DNA of 64,000 nt from Pseudopyrenochaeta lycopersici (taxonomy: Eukaryota > Ascomycota > Dothideomycetes > Pleosporales > Pseudopyrenochaetaceae). A model generated the notes under the pieces. That model saw only the letters and a list, made by a program, of their open reading frames with translations. It was not told the origin of the DNA and ran no database searches. The translations under genes were made by a program, and so were the position numbers. How positions within the stretch are numbered: the first letter of the stretch is position 1; every line of letters begins with the position of its first letter. Below, piece by piece: positions 1 to 12,654 of the stretch. The stretch lies in assembly GCA_003313425.1 (NCBI GenBank), contig NHZP01000039.1:372001-436000 (forward strand), given 5' to 3'.

Positions 1-651
1 GCGCGAATGATATTTGGGAAGGAAGGGAAGCGCATGTGGAGGTGATATATGTGTTGTAGGAGAAATGTGATTTGGAAGAGAGAATTGCTGCGCCTACTCC
101 GCCATATGGAATGATGGAATCCGCGGGGTGGCGGAGGGCTTCCGCCACTGGGAGCTTTGACACCTCCACATACAACATTTGGAATTGCGTCATGACTGTG
201 ACCAACCAACACCAATTGGTATTCTAGGTTGCTATTTGCAACAGTCTCCGTCTCATGCAATTATGCATGTTTTCTGGAATTATTAGTGGAGAACATTCGG
301 CGCGCATATGGCGCAGCAGAGGCTTCCTGGCCAAGCAAGAACATTCCCATGTCTACGCGTCTCATACTACCATCATCCTGTACAGATTCAAAATGATTAT
401 AATACCTTCTGCTCATATTGAGGCTATGGGAGCTTTCGCCAATAGTGATATTTAATAGCATGCAATGGTAGGTAAGAGTCATACGACATTCGTCTGCTGA
501 CGCGGACGTAAGCCAAGCTCACCTTCAAGACGTTGCCTTGGAAGCCTCTCAAACAGATAGACAGCTTCAATCTACTACCTTCAATATTAATTGAATTGCC
601 AGTCCGGTACCTAAATTCAGCCTACCCCGCGGCCTGGACACCACGCACAGT
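1..651. other. Intergenic, no gene recognised
   Basis: Upstream region of the small proline/tyrosine-rich gene that begins at 652. Short open frames near 255-482 on both strands overlap each other and show no domain, signal peptide or splice continuity, so I do not call them. Confidence 0.5.
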
Positions 652-1061
652 ATGGCATCCAAATACGAGGAGCAAGCTCAAGATATGGCTGCAGAGACAG
701 GCCCTATAGTAGACCCAGAGCTGCCATCATACTACGATTCCGAGCCCTCTAGTCAACCTCCCAAGTACAACAAGGCTACAAGATCAAGCTATGCGGGATT
801 GCCGCCTCCACCGCGACCGGAAGCTCGCCATACAGGCAGCGGCGCATCAGCGGCCACCGTTGCAGCTATACTCGCTTCGCCTTGCCCTCCACAATACGAC
901 AAAGAGAGAAAATCTCTAAGAGAAAGATGGAAAGACTGGAAAGAGAAAAATTCATTACACCAGGATCAGTCTATGCAGAGTACGGTACCTCGAGAACATG
1001 GAATGTGCAGGGTGTTGGCGTGCGGAACTGGGGCAGCGCAGAAAAGACGAAGAAGAGATGA
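652..1061 (+). pseudogene. Small Pro/Tyr-rich protein with apparent -1 frameshift
   Basis: The frame opens at ATG 652 and reads a low-complexity N-terminus with LPSYYD, PPKYN and LPPPPRP stretches (possible WW/SH3-type ligands), then a basic Trp-rich stretch RERWKDWKEKN. The same frame runs on to 1080 but its last 40 residues look random. From the A-run at 946-950 the neighbouring frame continues as FITPGSVYAEYGTSRTWN, then VQGVGVRNWGSAEKTKKR, stopping at 1059-1061. That tail is rich in Trp, Gly and Tyr like the upstream part and gives a tidy end of about 136 codons. No GT-AG pair nearby would make the switch by splicing, so a one-base loss (or a sequencing error) in or beside the A-run is the simplest reading. 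Function is unknown; the composition suggests a cytosolic, partly disordered fungal protein. Confidence 0.5.
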
Positions 1062-3664
1062 GAATGGCATTACATTATGAGCGCAGCATCTTTCCTTATT
1101 TTGCGAGCTCGCGCCTATACTATTGAATAAGGGCGTTGCGCAGCATTTTCAGCACGGAAGGCGCAACTGTGCGGCGGACGTAGCTATAGATCGCACCCAG
1201 CTCAACGTAACAATCACATCTCAACGCTCGCGCGCTTTGATATGATCGAGTCGACGCATAATTCATATTTCATTCATATCCCACAAGCTCACAAGTACAG
1301 TTCTTCAATACACCGCCATTCCTGCGCAGTTGGCGGTCATGGGGCTAAAAGCGCCAGCTGAAGAAAGACCCCGCTGCCTAGAGTAAGCACATCAAGCCGA
1401 CCACTTTCTCACAGCCTCATGTACTGATGTATTTGAGATTCGGCGGCACATCTCAGTGCAAGATTTCCTAGACTGATGTCCAAACTCAAATTTCGACGCC
1501 ATTCCAGTAGGTCCACTAGTACCCATAATGAATATCACTACTCCTTGAACTCACTACTTTGAATCATCTGAGCCAAGAAAATTGTACGCAGAGACAAAGG
1601 CGTTAGAAAAGGAAACCACAACGTTGGGCCCATGATGGCAAATACCTGGAGTATGCGTGGTTGTGTGTAAAGTGGTGGATGAGATGCGTCAGAGGCGTTG
1701 CTCAAGAGGCACATGCCCTATATAAGGGAAGCAATAGAAAAGAAGTCAGAGACAATGATAGCGAAAGAGTTACGTATCATAACGAAGAGGTTATTGAGGA
1801 TGGTTACAGTGTTTTACGCTCCCATTGGGCTTGGACTAGGACCAATCTCTACTGCATGAATGGCTTGAGTCGCGTGGGGTTCGGTCTGTTCCTCTGGTTT
1901 GCCTATGAAGGTTTGAGCATTTAGATCATAATCAAATGTTTCTTGGCTGATCACAGACAGATTGTCAGGTTAAGGAACTGTCAAGACTCATCTGACTGCC
2001 CTTCACTGTTGCAATATTGGAGATGTCTTGGTGCACGGTCAAAATTACGGTGTTAAGCTGAAGTCTCCCTGGAAAGAAGTGGCAGACTCAGTGGAGTATG
2101 AACAGGGTCACGCAAGTCCATGGACTGAATGCCATCTGTACCAGTGCTATCGATGCGACCTGAGTGCGGTCTGTGCGACGCGTTTGACCTTGGTAACGAT
2201 TTCTGTTACAATTGGTAGTAAGCATAATTATGATTGAAGGCGTACGTTTGTTATGTATACGGTTGATGCATCTATAATATGAAGGTAAGCTAAACGTCTT
2301 GTACAGGAAATAACATTGCGTTTCCCCTTCAGTGACTCTCCACCTGCTGCTTGATCGATATAGGTACTGTGTTGGCCAATGCCAGCTTCGGTGTTCACAC
2401 ATCGAATGAGATGATCTTTTAAAGCGGTGTCCAGGAAATCGCTCAAGGTCTCCAATCATTGTCTTTCTTATCTTCGAAGACTTGTTGAATCACGTTTCTG
2501 TTGTTAGGATAGACTCCTAATGCTGGCATCGACGACATCGAAGTAGATTTTGTAGCCATCCATGGCATAGTGACCTCTTGGTAGAATCCATAAGTGAAAG
2601 GGGTTGCCCAAGACAGCCTCTTCTTGTCACCAAAATGATGAAATATCCAACTAATAATGTCCTGAAATACCTAGTATAAGAAAATATTCAGCAGATTAAC
2701 CTCGGGCATGTATTTATTCAGCAGTGATGTTGTCCTTGCGACTTTTATTTAGCTACTCTCTGATATGTTCGAAGCTGCTGCAGCGAACCTCCATACCCTA
2801 GGTCAAGTGCGGAGCAAACATAAATCGGGTTTCTGTTAAATATGATAAGTTCCTCCAAGATTGGCTTACTTTGATCGTCCAACGTCCTGGGTATGATTAA
2901 TATGAGGAGGCCGCAATGGCTTTCCGTATCCCAGTATACGTACCCGTAAACAATATGTGCACGATTTCTGACCCAAGCATATATATACGTCGAAAAGGTG
3001 TACATATTGTCAGTATCCTTCGTGTTCAACCTATCGTTGCTTCAATGAGCATATGGCTGGCATGGTTTACGATTTGCACTAATGCGCGATCAAACATCAC
3101 AGCAGCACATAAGTCCTAACTCGTGGGTAACTATACTATTCAAAAAAAATGCAGCCGCTAAATATGGGGCCCCTTTGATCTTGATTCCTAATACCATGGT
3201 TCATCGCAGAGCGAGAACATCCTATATTAGATTTCTTGGCTGCTCACCCACGTGTACGTTAGCGCGCACCCTCATTCGCTGTAGCGTCACCCTCGGGAAC
3301 AGCCAAGGGAGCCAAGTACGAAACGATCTCCTTGACTTTAACATCATACGTACGGAAAAGGAAGTTGAACATGCAGCATGATGGAGACTCACATTTGGTA
3401 GGATTGCGGGACCACAGAACAGGGTTCTTGCAGACACGTTCAACCATCGCAATCTTAACACCCGAGATTCTTTCATCGACATGACCGGCGACTCCATTCA
3501 CATGGCTTGCTGCACGGATATGCGTGCCGTGGAACTTGCGACTAGATCATGTTGGTTTTTATTGACTTGTGTATAAGACGAGGCTGTGGCCGTGTTTCGA
3601 GTAAATAACATCACTTGTTCCACATCGCTACACTTCCACACACTTAGTCCAGAGTCGTGTCGAT
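1062..3664. other. Long intergenic stretch, nothing recognised
   Basis: About 2.6 kb without a supportable gene. The longest open frames (87 codons at 1661-1924 plus, 123 codons at 2088-2459 minus) have no recognisable motif or plausible partner exons. AT-rich, without obvious repeats. Confidence 0.45.
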
Positions 3665-5253
3665 ATGCGCTACGCTATCTCCCTAAGCCTTGCTGGGACA
3701 CTCCTTGCGCAGGGGACCTCCGCCCTCTGGCTCTTGCCTCAAGCGCGCAACTTCATCTATATCGTGCCCGATGGCTTTGGCCCTGCTTCCCAGACGATGG
3801 CACGAGACTACGTCTCATTGCTCCAAAATGGCGAGAACCCGAAATCTCCAGTCTCGATTCAGCTCCCAGCGGATCAAATGGTCATCGGGAATGTGAGAAC
3901 GCTGGCTAGTGACAACTTGATTACGGATTCGGCTGCGAGCGCCACGGCGTTCGGTTGCGGTGTGAAGACTTACAATAATGGTGTGTTAGCAGTTGGCCGC
4001 TTGTGCTATCACGTGCTGATTGTAGATAGCCATCGCGGTAGATGATGATGGCCAGCCTGTAGGCTCCATCCTGGAAGCAGCAAAGGGAGAAGGTTTCAAG
4101 ACCGGCCTCGTTGTCACCTCGACGATCAACCATGCGACGCCTGCTTGTTATGCTGCGCACGTGGCCGATAGAAACTCATATGAGAAGATTGCAGAACACG
4201 AAATTGGGTACTCACATCCGCTTGGCCCACAAGTTGACATTCTTTTGGGCGGCGGCCGTTGCTACTTCAAGCCAAAATCAGATCCGACCTCTTGCCGCAA
4301 GGATGATATCGATCTTTTTGGTTACGCGAAGGAGAAAGGGTACAGGGTCATGCAAGACCGAAAAGCGTTTGACGAGTTAAAAAAGGGAACGGCAAAGGCT
4401 GCTGATCTACCGTACATAGGACTGTTCAACGATGGTAAGTTGCATCCAGGTGTTGAGTTTACGAATGACTTACGTAGAGATAGACCAAATGATGTACGAG
4501 ATCGACCGCAAGCAACAACCAGATAAAGAACCCTCTCTACTTGAGATGGTGGAAACAGCCTTGAACTCGCTTGACCGCGCCACTAAATGGTCATTCCGCG
4601 GCTACTTCCTCATGATCGAAGCTTCCCGCATCGACCACGCAGGTCATTCCAATGATCCAGTTGGCCATCTCCATGATATAATCATGTATAATGACGTGAT
4701 GAAATTTGTGCGCGAGTGGATCGACAAGCACCCCGACACCATGATGATGTCGGCTGCCGACCATGAATGCGGCGGTTTGACGCTAAATGGTTTCAATCCC
4801 CTCCCACTAAAGGGAGCAACAATGACCACTGAGCACGCCGAGCGCCTCTGGAAGGCATACAACGGCACCGATCGCCGGGGATATCTGAAGAATACTATCC
4901 TCCCTGGCTACGCCCTCGGCGACTTATCAGACACCGATATCGACACCATTATTAAAAACAACAAGCTCGCATCCGATCTTTCTTCTCGCCTCAGCAAGAA
5001 AGCTGGTGTGAACTGGTCTACTGGTGGACACACTGCCTCTGACATCACGCTCTACGGCTATGGCAGTGGTTGGCGTGGCGGAAACTTGAAGGCTGATATG
5101 GCAGGTAATTGGGACAACACGCAGCTACCGACGTACATTGAGGGCATCTTGAAAGTAAAGATGAGTAAGGTCACAGAGAAGCTGCGAAAGGCGGGCAGCG
5201 CGTGGGTGGGTAAGAGGGAAATTGGGGGACATGGACATTTGCACAAACATTAA
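3665..5253 (+). CDS. Secreted alkaline phosphatase (PhoA-type), 3 exons
   Basis: Hydrolyses phosphate monoesters, probably at the cell surface or in the vacuole. Exons 3665-3980, 4030-4434 and 4478-5253 (introns of 49 and 43 bp, gtgtgt..tag and gtaagt..tag) give 498 residues, the usual length for the family. Residues 1-20 form a signal peptide. The metal and active-site signatures of the alkaline phosphatase superfamily are all present: VPDGFGPA with the metal Asp near 36, DNLITDSAASATAFGCGVKT with the phosphorylated Ser89, INHATP, EASRIDHAGH, SAADHECGG and GGHTASDITLYGYG. The first splice rebuilds YNNAIAV, which fits the family. The C-terminus is basic and ends in a His-rich GGHGHLHKH. Starvation control by a PHO pathway is expected from the family, but I did not identify a promoter site. 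Confidence 0.95.
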
Positions 5254-6730
5254 GTAAATCTGTTCGTATCTAGTGTAATTTCTAATTTCATGGGCATTAT
5301 TTTTATTTGGATCTGGTGCCCTTTGGTTTGATTCGCAGGTATGAGTGGGAGATATGTTCTTATGACTCGCGGAAATGTCAATGTAGTAAAATGCTTCATC
5401 TACCTCAGAGGCAGTCTTTTGCAATTGAAAGGCCCGTAGAGAATGTATTTAGGACATAAAAACTACCAAAAATCACTCTCGAACCTGTCATGGAGTTAGC
5501 TTTTCTACTTATAAATCATATTGACAACTGGAAGTGTACGGATGCCCTAGAAGCACAGACCACGGACCAATATCGTTGTCCACTTCTAAGAGAACATGGT
5601 TATCGTCCAATCTACTACTCGCGGGCCAGAAAGGTAGTTGTGAATAATAACTTACAGTATTGAAACTCTAAAAGCATGACAGATCGACGCGCGAGTCCTA
5701 CTGCTTGCACATGCACGAAGCCTTGCTTCTCTGTGGATTAGGTTCGTCTGTACCACTAACATGCGGATTGTCTCCCACGTACCATTATTGGTAGCAGGAA
5801 TAATTCATACTAGCTGCCATTATATTGCCAAAAGAGTGTTGAAATCATAAATTATTTAGAATATGCGTTATTTGGCTTCGATGACGTGCTCCCGGAGGTT
5901 CAACATCCAATAGTTCTACGATTCATCTTGTCATGGTGCACTTACCGTTCGCAATACCTGCATCACCGGCTAAATTGTCAGCCTCTTTAGGATGATCTAA
6001 GATGTTGCCCGAATGATCAAATCAGTAGGTTCCGTCTGACAAGTCCAAACTTCCAGAAGACCTTCACTCCTCCAGAAGTGTACCTAAGACGTCGTGGTCT
6101 GGCGGCAAGATTTTAAAGACTGATGAACAGAAATTGACGTGTGAGAGCTCGATAACGCTCCCAAAACGGAACAGCGGCGGAGTATGCGTCGTGAACCCGC
6201 CCGCATGATTACTCCTACTTTCTCCTGTTCTATGGGGTGCGCAGAGCACGAAAATTTCATACCAGCACCTAAACTCCGAGTCGCCCGATCCAACTACCCG
6301 TGCATCAGACCTCTACAGTAACGAACTTTGTCGACAAAAAAAACTTAATAAAATCAGAGTTCTCGGTATCTCTAATGTTCTACTACTTTTCATCATATCT
6401 CAACTGTTTCTCTATTTAAAATTGCAGCGCTTCCGATCGAGTGAAAGATGCGACTCGGAGTTAAACGGATTTAGACGCTTAGCGCGGTATCCCCCCGTGA
6501 CAAGGCCTCCAATATACGATCCTAAGTAGGCTCGGACATAAGGGTGCAATTGACAGGTATTGATGCTGCCTTGAGGTTGTTCAATTCTAGTTGGGAACGT
6601 ATAAAGAAGTGAGAGACTGCTGAAGAAGCGGGTATTACTTCCATCTCTCTCAAATAACTTGCAGCAACTTCATATTCCTCGATACATCGATTGAACCTTG
6701 ACTGGAATAGAAACGATCATCTTTAATAGC
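5254..6730. other. Intergenic, no gene recognised
   Basis: About 1.5 kb of AT-rich sequence. The only open frames (61-69 codons near 6064-6293 minus) overlap one another and show no signature. Confidence 0.5.
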
Positions 6731-7818
6731 ATGACGAATCACGAAGAAGTTCAATACATTCGTAAAGTCGCCCTCATCGGTGTAGGTGTCATAGCCCACC
6801 CCACTCAGCAAGCAATTTCCTTCTCTCCTTCTAACAACTTCCATAGGGGACAGGCAACCTCGGTTCTCACATTCTCAAACACCTCCTGGCAACCAAAAAA
6901 CACTATGTCACTGTGCTTACCCGAAACTCGAGCACAGAAACGTTGCCCTTTAATGTAAACCTCGAGGTCGTAAAAGTCGACTATTCTTCTGAAGCAAGTG
7001 TCATCGACGCCCTCCGCGGCAATGACTTTCTCATAATCACATTAAATTCACGCGCTCCAGACACTCTACATTCTTTTATCGTCAACGCCGCCGCGAAGGC
7101 GGGCGTGCGCTACATCATGCCGAACTACTATGCCTACGGCATCGGCTCGCGCGCGGGCGGTCTGGCATCTGACCCGATTCTCGGCGTCTTCACCAAGTAT
7201 ATCGACGACGTAAAGAATGTAGATACTGATGGGGTAAGCTATGTAGCGCTAATTTGTGGATTTTGGTATGAATTTAGTCTGTCGTTGGGAGATCAGTGGT
7301 TGGGCTTTGATATCAAGAACAGGACTGTAACAATGTATGATGACGGGACGAGGAAGATCAACACTAGTACATGGGAGCAGTGTGGGCGCGCTGTGGCTGG
7401 GTTGTTAAGCTTGCCGGCATCGAAGCAAGAGGATGGAGGCCCAAGTGTGCAGGATTGGAAGGATGAAGGGCTGTATATTTCCAGCTTTCTGACCTCCCAG
7501 CGCGATATCCTCGACTCATTGCATCGTGTGCTGGGAACTAGTGATTCGGATTGGACAATCAAATATGAGCCGGTGGAAGAGCGTCATAAGAAAGGTCTCC
7601 AGGAGATGCAGAGTGGGGATAGGCTGGGCTTTGCGAAGGCGATGTATGCAAGGCTCTTCTTCCCAAGTGGGGAGGGCAATTACGAGACGGGTCATGAGTT
7701 GGACAACAAGATTTTGGGGCTGCCAAATGAGGATCTAGACGAAGCTACGAAAAGGGCGGTGGACATGGTTGAGGTTGGCGTCCCCGGTTATGGAGCAAGA
7801 GCAAAGCCTGCTGCATGA
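6731..7818 (+). CDS. NmrA-like / isoflavone-reductase-type NAD(P)-binding protein
   Basis: Exons 6731-6785 and 6854-7818, joined over a 68-bp intron (gtgtca..acag), give 339 residues. The splice restores the nucleotide-binding motif KVALIGVGNLGSHIL (GxGxxG); the two acceptors upstream break the frame. Next come VTVLTRNSS, VVKVDYSSEASVIDALRGND and LIITLNSRAPDTL, the usual order in atypical short-chain dehydrogenases of the NmrA/PCBER group, and then a family-typical MPNYYAYGIGSR. No Tyr-x-x-x-Lys catalytic pair is evident, as expected for NmrA-like members, so the protein may be a redox sensor or a reductase of a small aromatic compound. No signal peptide; cytosolic. An upstream in-frame TTG at 6698 is not a likely start. 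Confidence 0.85.
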
Positions 7819-8290
7819 TTATTCTCAAATCAAAGAGCTCGGTCGCTTAAGTACATATGGGGAATTAGTGCTAGCCATAAAATCTAGTCGTGTAAGGACA
7901 GGACGATATCTTTAGGTTTAATGGGTCTATCAAGTTTAGCTACAGGGATTAGGGATCCACATAAGATCGGTGACGGCTCTCCAGACAGTACGTGCAAGAT
8001 AGTGACTTCTATGATTCGAGGACAGCGCCCTACATGGCAGCTTTAGCCTATCCGAGGGTCCTGCTTGCAATTGGCTGGCATATGACGCCATCAGGGTCCA
8101 GGATCCAGGGTGGGGAGGAGCTACCCCGCCGCGAAAGAAATTGTTTATCACGGAAGCTTACTTTTCTATGCTGCTGATTGCATGCTACAACAAGTGAAGC
8201 TTGTCTTTAGCCCTCTTTTGACGCCTCGTATATTCACCCGCTCTATCTCAATTCCATATCGCAGAATGGCGGGCGTTCCAAACACATTCA
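7819..8290. other. Intergenic / promoter of the MTA phosphorylase gene
   Basis: About 470 bp between two plus-strand genes. Nothing beyond short overlapping frames is visible. An ATG at 8266 lies out of frame with the gene and is followed by GTGAGC, but no usable intron follows. Confidence 0.45.
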
Positions 8291-9262
8291 ATGGTGAGCA
8301 CGTTGGCACGCAATACTCAGGAGGAGGCGTCGCTTACAGCATTTAAAGAGCCGGTTCACATTGCTGTCATAGGCGGCACCGGAATCTCTTCTCTCCCTGG
8401 CTTCACGCTCGCCGCCACTCTCGATGTGGACACGCCATGGGGTAAGCCCTCCTCGCCCATCTCCATCCTCGTGCATCCGTCTCCCACATCTGGCAAACCA
8501 ATCCCAATTGCCTTCCTCTCGCGCCATGGCCTATATCACGAATATGCACCTCATGAAGTGAAGAATCGTGCAAATATTGCTGCGCTGCGACACATTGGTG
8601 TGCGCACCATCATCGCCTTCTCCGCTGTCGGCTCCCTACAAGAAGAGGTCCGGCCGCGCGACTTCGTTGTGCCAGATCAAATCATCGACCGCACAAAGGG
8701 CATTAGGCCTTTCACCTTCTTTGAGGGTGGCATGGTCGGGCATGTGGGCTTCGGCGATCCGTTTGATAAACGACTGGCAGACATTGTCAGGCGATGCGGA
8801 CATTCGCTCGAAGGCGAGGGTGTCACACTGCACGACAGAGGCCTCCTCATTTGCATGGAAGGCCCACAGTTCAGCACTCGTGCAGAATCGAACCTGTATC
8901 GTTCATGGGGCGGCAGCGTTATCAACATGTCCGCGCTGCCGGAAGCTAAGCTTGCACGTGAAGCCGAAATAGGGTATCAGATGATTTGCATGGCCACGGA
9001 CTACGACTGCTGGCGGGGCGAGGAGGGAGAAGATGTCAATGTTGAGATGGTCATGGGGCACATGAAGGCAAATGCAGAGAATGCGAGACGTTTTGTGGGC
9101 GCTGTACTGAATGAGTTGAGCAAGGAAGAGCATGGGGATCAGGTCCTTGCGAGCCATTTGGCCGGCCAAACGAAGTTCGCCGGCGCAATGACGAAAAAAG
9201 AGGCAAGAGGGAAGGAGGTCGTAGAGAAGCTGCAATGGCTGTTCCCAGGGTACTTTGATTGA
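8291..9262 (+). CDS. S-methyl-5'-thioadenosine phosphorylase
   Basis: Cleaves 5'-methylthioadenosine with phosphate to adenine and 5-methylthioribose-1-phosphate, the first step of methionine salvage; cytosolic or nuclear. One intron-free frame of 323 residues from ATG 8291. PNP/MTAP family 2 signatures are complete: AVIGGTGISSLPGF (phosphate loop), SRHGLYHEYAPHEV, RANIAALRHIGVRTIIAFSA followed by VGSLQEEVRPRDFVVPDQ, then MEGPQFSTRAES, VINMSALPEAKLAREAEIGY and ATDYDCW. The NMS and DYD elements are those that favour methylthioadenosine and adenine over guanine nucleosides. The extra 30-40 C-terminal residues (AGQTKFAGAMTKKEARGKEV) are usual in fungal members. Equivalent to yeast Meu1 by family; orthology not tested. 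Confidence 0.96.
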   Translation: MVSTLARNTQEEASLTAFKEPVHIAVIGGTGISSLPGFTLAATLDVDTPWGKPSSPISILVHPSPTSGKPIPIAFLSRHGLYHEYAPHEVKNRANIAALRHIGVRTIIAFSAVGSLQEEVRPRDFVVPDQIIDRTKGIRPFTFFEGGMVGHVGFGDPFDKRLADIVRRCGHSLEGEGVTLHDRGLLICMEGPQFSTRAESNLYRSWGGSVINMSALPEAKLAREAEIGYQMICMATDYDCWRGEEGEDVNVEMVMGHMKANAENARRFVGAVLNELSKEEHGDQVLASHLAGQTKFAGAMTKKEARGKEVVEKLQWLFPGYFD

Positions 9263-10075
9263 GTGCCAAGTAAGATGTTGAGTGTCGGCTGTAGAATAAT
9301 CTATCGACTAAGTTTACGATATAGACAAATAGACATGTTCCAGCTTTTCAAACGTGAAGCTCGTAATTTCGTGTTGTTGTCACGTCCGAGTCTACTATCC
9401 GGCAGGCAACAGGTAGCCACATCTGGAAGGTCGCTACCAACATCCTAGCTTTACCACCATAGTCTCCTCATCATCAGAAATCCCGTTCTCAGATATCGCA
9501 ATTCATCCGTTTCGCTACCGTTTATGCCTGCCGCGGACGATATGTAGAACCTCAAGGTTTCCACTCAAGCTTTTGGGACCTTCCTGTTTCGGGTAAGATT
9601 TACTGCTCCACCTTCCTTTATCGCATCATCAACGAAGTGATCTATTACAACAAAGGCTCTCCATCCACGCCGGTTTTGTCGAGAAACGTTTTTACGATGA
9701 AGAGAGAGGTATGCAACTATGCGATCTGGGCTCCAAGATGGTGGCACCATCTTGCATCACCGCAGGCATTGAGCAACCTCACATGCGCGGATGCCGCTTG
9801 TGTAGCTATCATAACGCTCAGAACCCCAGTTAGCTTTCCTTATCGTAGCGATCTACATCTCACCAGTGCCACTTCCTGTTCCCGCGGAACGGTACATGGA
9901 TTACTTAACCTGGCAGGACATGGGTAGCATGCAGCAACCACCTTCAGGCACTCTCAAAGTTTGCGACCTCAATAATCATAAGAGTCTAGATATCGCTCGT
10001 CAGCGAAACGGATCTTCGACCGGACGCCGAAGCCATCCGCTAACTCACACAATCTTAATTATTGCTGTTGGCAGC
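9263..10075. other. Intergenic upstream of the amidase gene
   Basis: About 800 bp. The amidase reading frame stays open upstream to an ATG at 9866, which would add a 70-residue polar leader before the hydrophobic stretch; I prefer the later start at 10076. Nothing else is recognised. Confidence 0.4.
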
Positions 10076-11860
10076 ATGGTTTCAGCGTGGTTACTCGCAA
10101 AGGTATTCGTGGCGCTCGCGCCGTTGACGATCGTGCATGGGCAGCAGTATGGCAAGCCAGCATTGCCTTCGCTACTTGACGCAACAGCGGAAGAGCTGAC
10201 TGCTGGTCTTGAGGCGGGAGCATACACGAGTCTGGATCTAGTGCAGGTGAGTATTCCTCGTCGTCAAATAACCTCGCTGGAGATTCAGGAGAAGTGTACG
10301 TGTGCCTAATCGTAACATCTGATAGGCATATGTGGGACGCATTCTGGAGGTTAATTCTACTTTGCATATGGTCACCGAGATCAACCCAGATGCTTGGGCC
10401 ATTGCGAAAGAGCTGGACGAGGAGCGCGCTTGTGGGAAACTTCGAGGGTTTGTCAGCATCGACCCAAGCATGAAGCAGGCTAATCCCTAACCTTGAGCAG
10501 TCCACTTCATGGCCTCCCTATTTTGATCAAGAACAATATTGCCACCGCCGACGAGATGAACAACACCGCAGGGTCATGGTCCCTTGTCGGTGCACAGGTA
10601 CCCCGCGACGCGACTGTGGCTGCCAAACTTCGGAAGGCAGGTGCAATCCTCTTAGGCAAAACTAATATGTCACAATGGGCCAATTTTCGCTCATCCAACT
10701 CGTCGAACGGCTGGTCTGCGTATGGAGGTCAGACGTACGGCGCTTACTATCCCGGCCAAGACCCGAGTGGGAGCAGCAGCGGCAGTGGTGTAGCTGCAAG
10801 TCTTGGTTTGGCTTTTGGAACATTGGGCACTGAGACAGACGGATCAATCCTGTCACCGAGTCAGCAAAATAACATTGTCGGCATCAAGCCTACAGTAGGT
10901 CTTACAAGTAGAAGTCTGGTCATCCCAATCTCCGAGCATCAGGATACTGTAGGACCTATGGCACGTACAGTCAAAGATGCTGCCTACATCCTCCAAGCCA
11001 TTGTTGGCCCGGATCCATACGACAACTACACTAACGCTATCCCTTGGGCATCGAACACGTCCAATACCTCAACACCAAACTACGTAGCAGCTTGTAAAAT
11101 CAATGCGTTGGAGGGTAAGCGAATTGGCATTCCTCGAAATGCAATGGGATCTCGTACGGCAGCCACGGGGCCAATTTTTGACGCTTTCGAGGCTGCATTG
11201 AACGTGCTTCGCGAAGCCGGTGCTGTCATCGTTGATAACGCAAACTATACCGCATATGCGGAGTATTTAAACTCGACTGCCGAAGACACTGTGCTGTCGG
11301 TAGATTTCAAGCCGAACCTCGCTGCCTATCTGAGTCAGTTGACCGTGAATCCGAACGGAGTGGAGACGTTGGAGGATGTTACAAATTTTACGCAGACCTT
11401 GCCAATAGAAGAGTTTCCAAGCAGAGACACGGCAAGTTTTGATCATTCACTAGCATTCAACTTCACAAACACCGACTACGATTTCTGGGCTGCATACCAG
11501 GAAAACCTCTACCTCGGCGGTGAAGGTGGAATCCTCGGTGCATTAGCCACATACGATCTGGATGCAGTCGTCATCCCGTCCAGAAGTGCTTCCGGAATTT
11601 CAGCGATTATCGGAGCCCCTGTTATTACTGTGCCATTGGGTGCGTGGCCATCTAATACCACCGTAGTACCTAACCGGCGCGGCAATCTCAATGCAACAGC
11701 ACCGAATATTCCTTTTGGAATTTCTTTTGCTGGTGCCTACTGGAGTGAGGAGAGTTTGATAGGATTCGCGTATGCGTATGAGCAGAGGACGAATGTTAGA
11801 CAAAAGGTGAAGCCCTACATTGAGCCGAGTATTGAGCTTGTGGATATCATTGGGTCATAG
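10076..11860 (+). CDS. Secreted amidase (amidase-signature family)
   Basis: Exons 10076-10246, 10326-10447 and 10501-11860 (introns of 79 and 53 bp) give 550 residues. It should hydrolyse an amide bond through the Ser-cisSer-Lys triad of the amidase-signature family. Lys108 lies in PILIKNN, the cis-Ser in DPSGSSSGSGVAASLG (about residues 185-200) and the nucleophile Ser213 in GTLGTETDGSI. The ATG at 10076 starts a hydrophobic segment ending in HGQQYGKP, a good signal peptide, so the enzyme is probably extracellular; many NxT/NxS sites in the second half agree. If the upstream ATG at 9866 were used, that segment would become an internal anchor instead. The substrate cannot be read from sequence, and the family also includes peptide amidases and fatty-acid amide hydrolases. 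Confidence 0.9.
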
Positions 11861-12654
11861 CGACGAGGTGAAAATCCACAATTGCTGGGCAAATAGAAAC
11901 GAACTCAATCGTATTGCTATCTCTTGGTACGAAGTACCAAGGAAGGCTAGGTCTTTATATATATCAGGCTTACGTAGTCGCCCGATGTTGCCAGGGCGTT
12001 ACACATGAAGGGATTCCTTGTGAAAACTAATTTCCCAATGCAGTGCAAGTTTTGACTCGGGCGCGCCTATACTATTATTTAGACGTTCAAATGCCGGCCG
12101 ACGTTTCAAATCCCGATGCACTAGGGACTAAGCTTTTCTCCGCCTACACTGAAGGCTGTGGTCCCCCGGAGAATCAGATTGCGGGGTACCGTCTTGGTTG
12201 ATCTTCGTATAAATTGATCAACCTTCACGTGGTGTATCGACGCTAGCCTAATAGCGAAAGCCCGCCAGTGGTGTGGCGTTCCTGATTCGATAACGACAAA
12301 AATCCGACCACAACAGCTGGCTACGGTGAATTTTGTGCATCTTGGCTGCGCATCCTACGACAAAGAATACCATCTGGGGCAATGTTTCGGAAAAGGTGGA
12401 GATAGTGTGAAGGTTGTGAGCTTATTGGGTGACACCGGTCAGGTCCAGGTGCGATGCACTTCCACCAACCATGAGCATTCGTGCAACACCTTGATCAAGA
12501 TCTTTCTCATTGCTTGTTGTCCGTCGCCACGGTTTAGGGGTGGAAGCTTAAGTATAAAAACCTCACGTTCACGCCATCAATCACTCCTCTCGCATCATCA
12601 GCTTCAACATCATCATCCACTCTCTTCAATCAGCCTACCGGGACTCCAGTCATT
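11861..12654. promoter_or_regulatory. Pectate lyase promoter region: TATA box and CreA-like sites
   Basis: A canonical TATAAAAA sits at 12553-12560, about 100 bp before the ATG, followed by a pyrimidine/CA-rich leader typical of strongly expressed fungal genes. Two matches to the CreA carbon-repressor consensus SYGGRG occur about 470-490 bp upstream: CCGGGG (minus strand, within 12163-12169) and GCGGGG at 12181-12186. The TATA box is seen directly; CreA binding is inferred from short motifs that can occur by chance. A long frame starting at 12326 is a chance overlap with the first exon. Confidence 0.5.
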
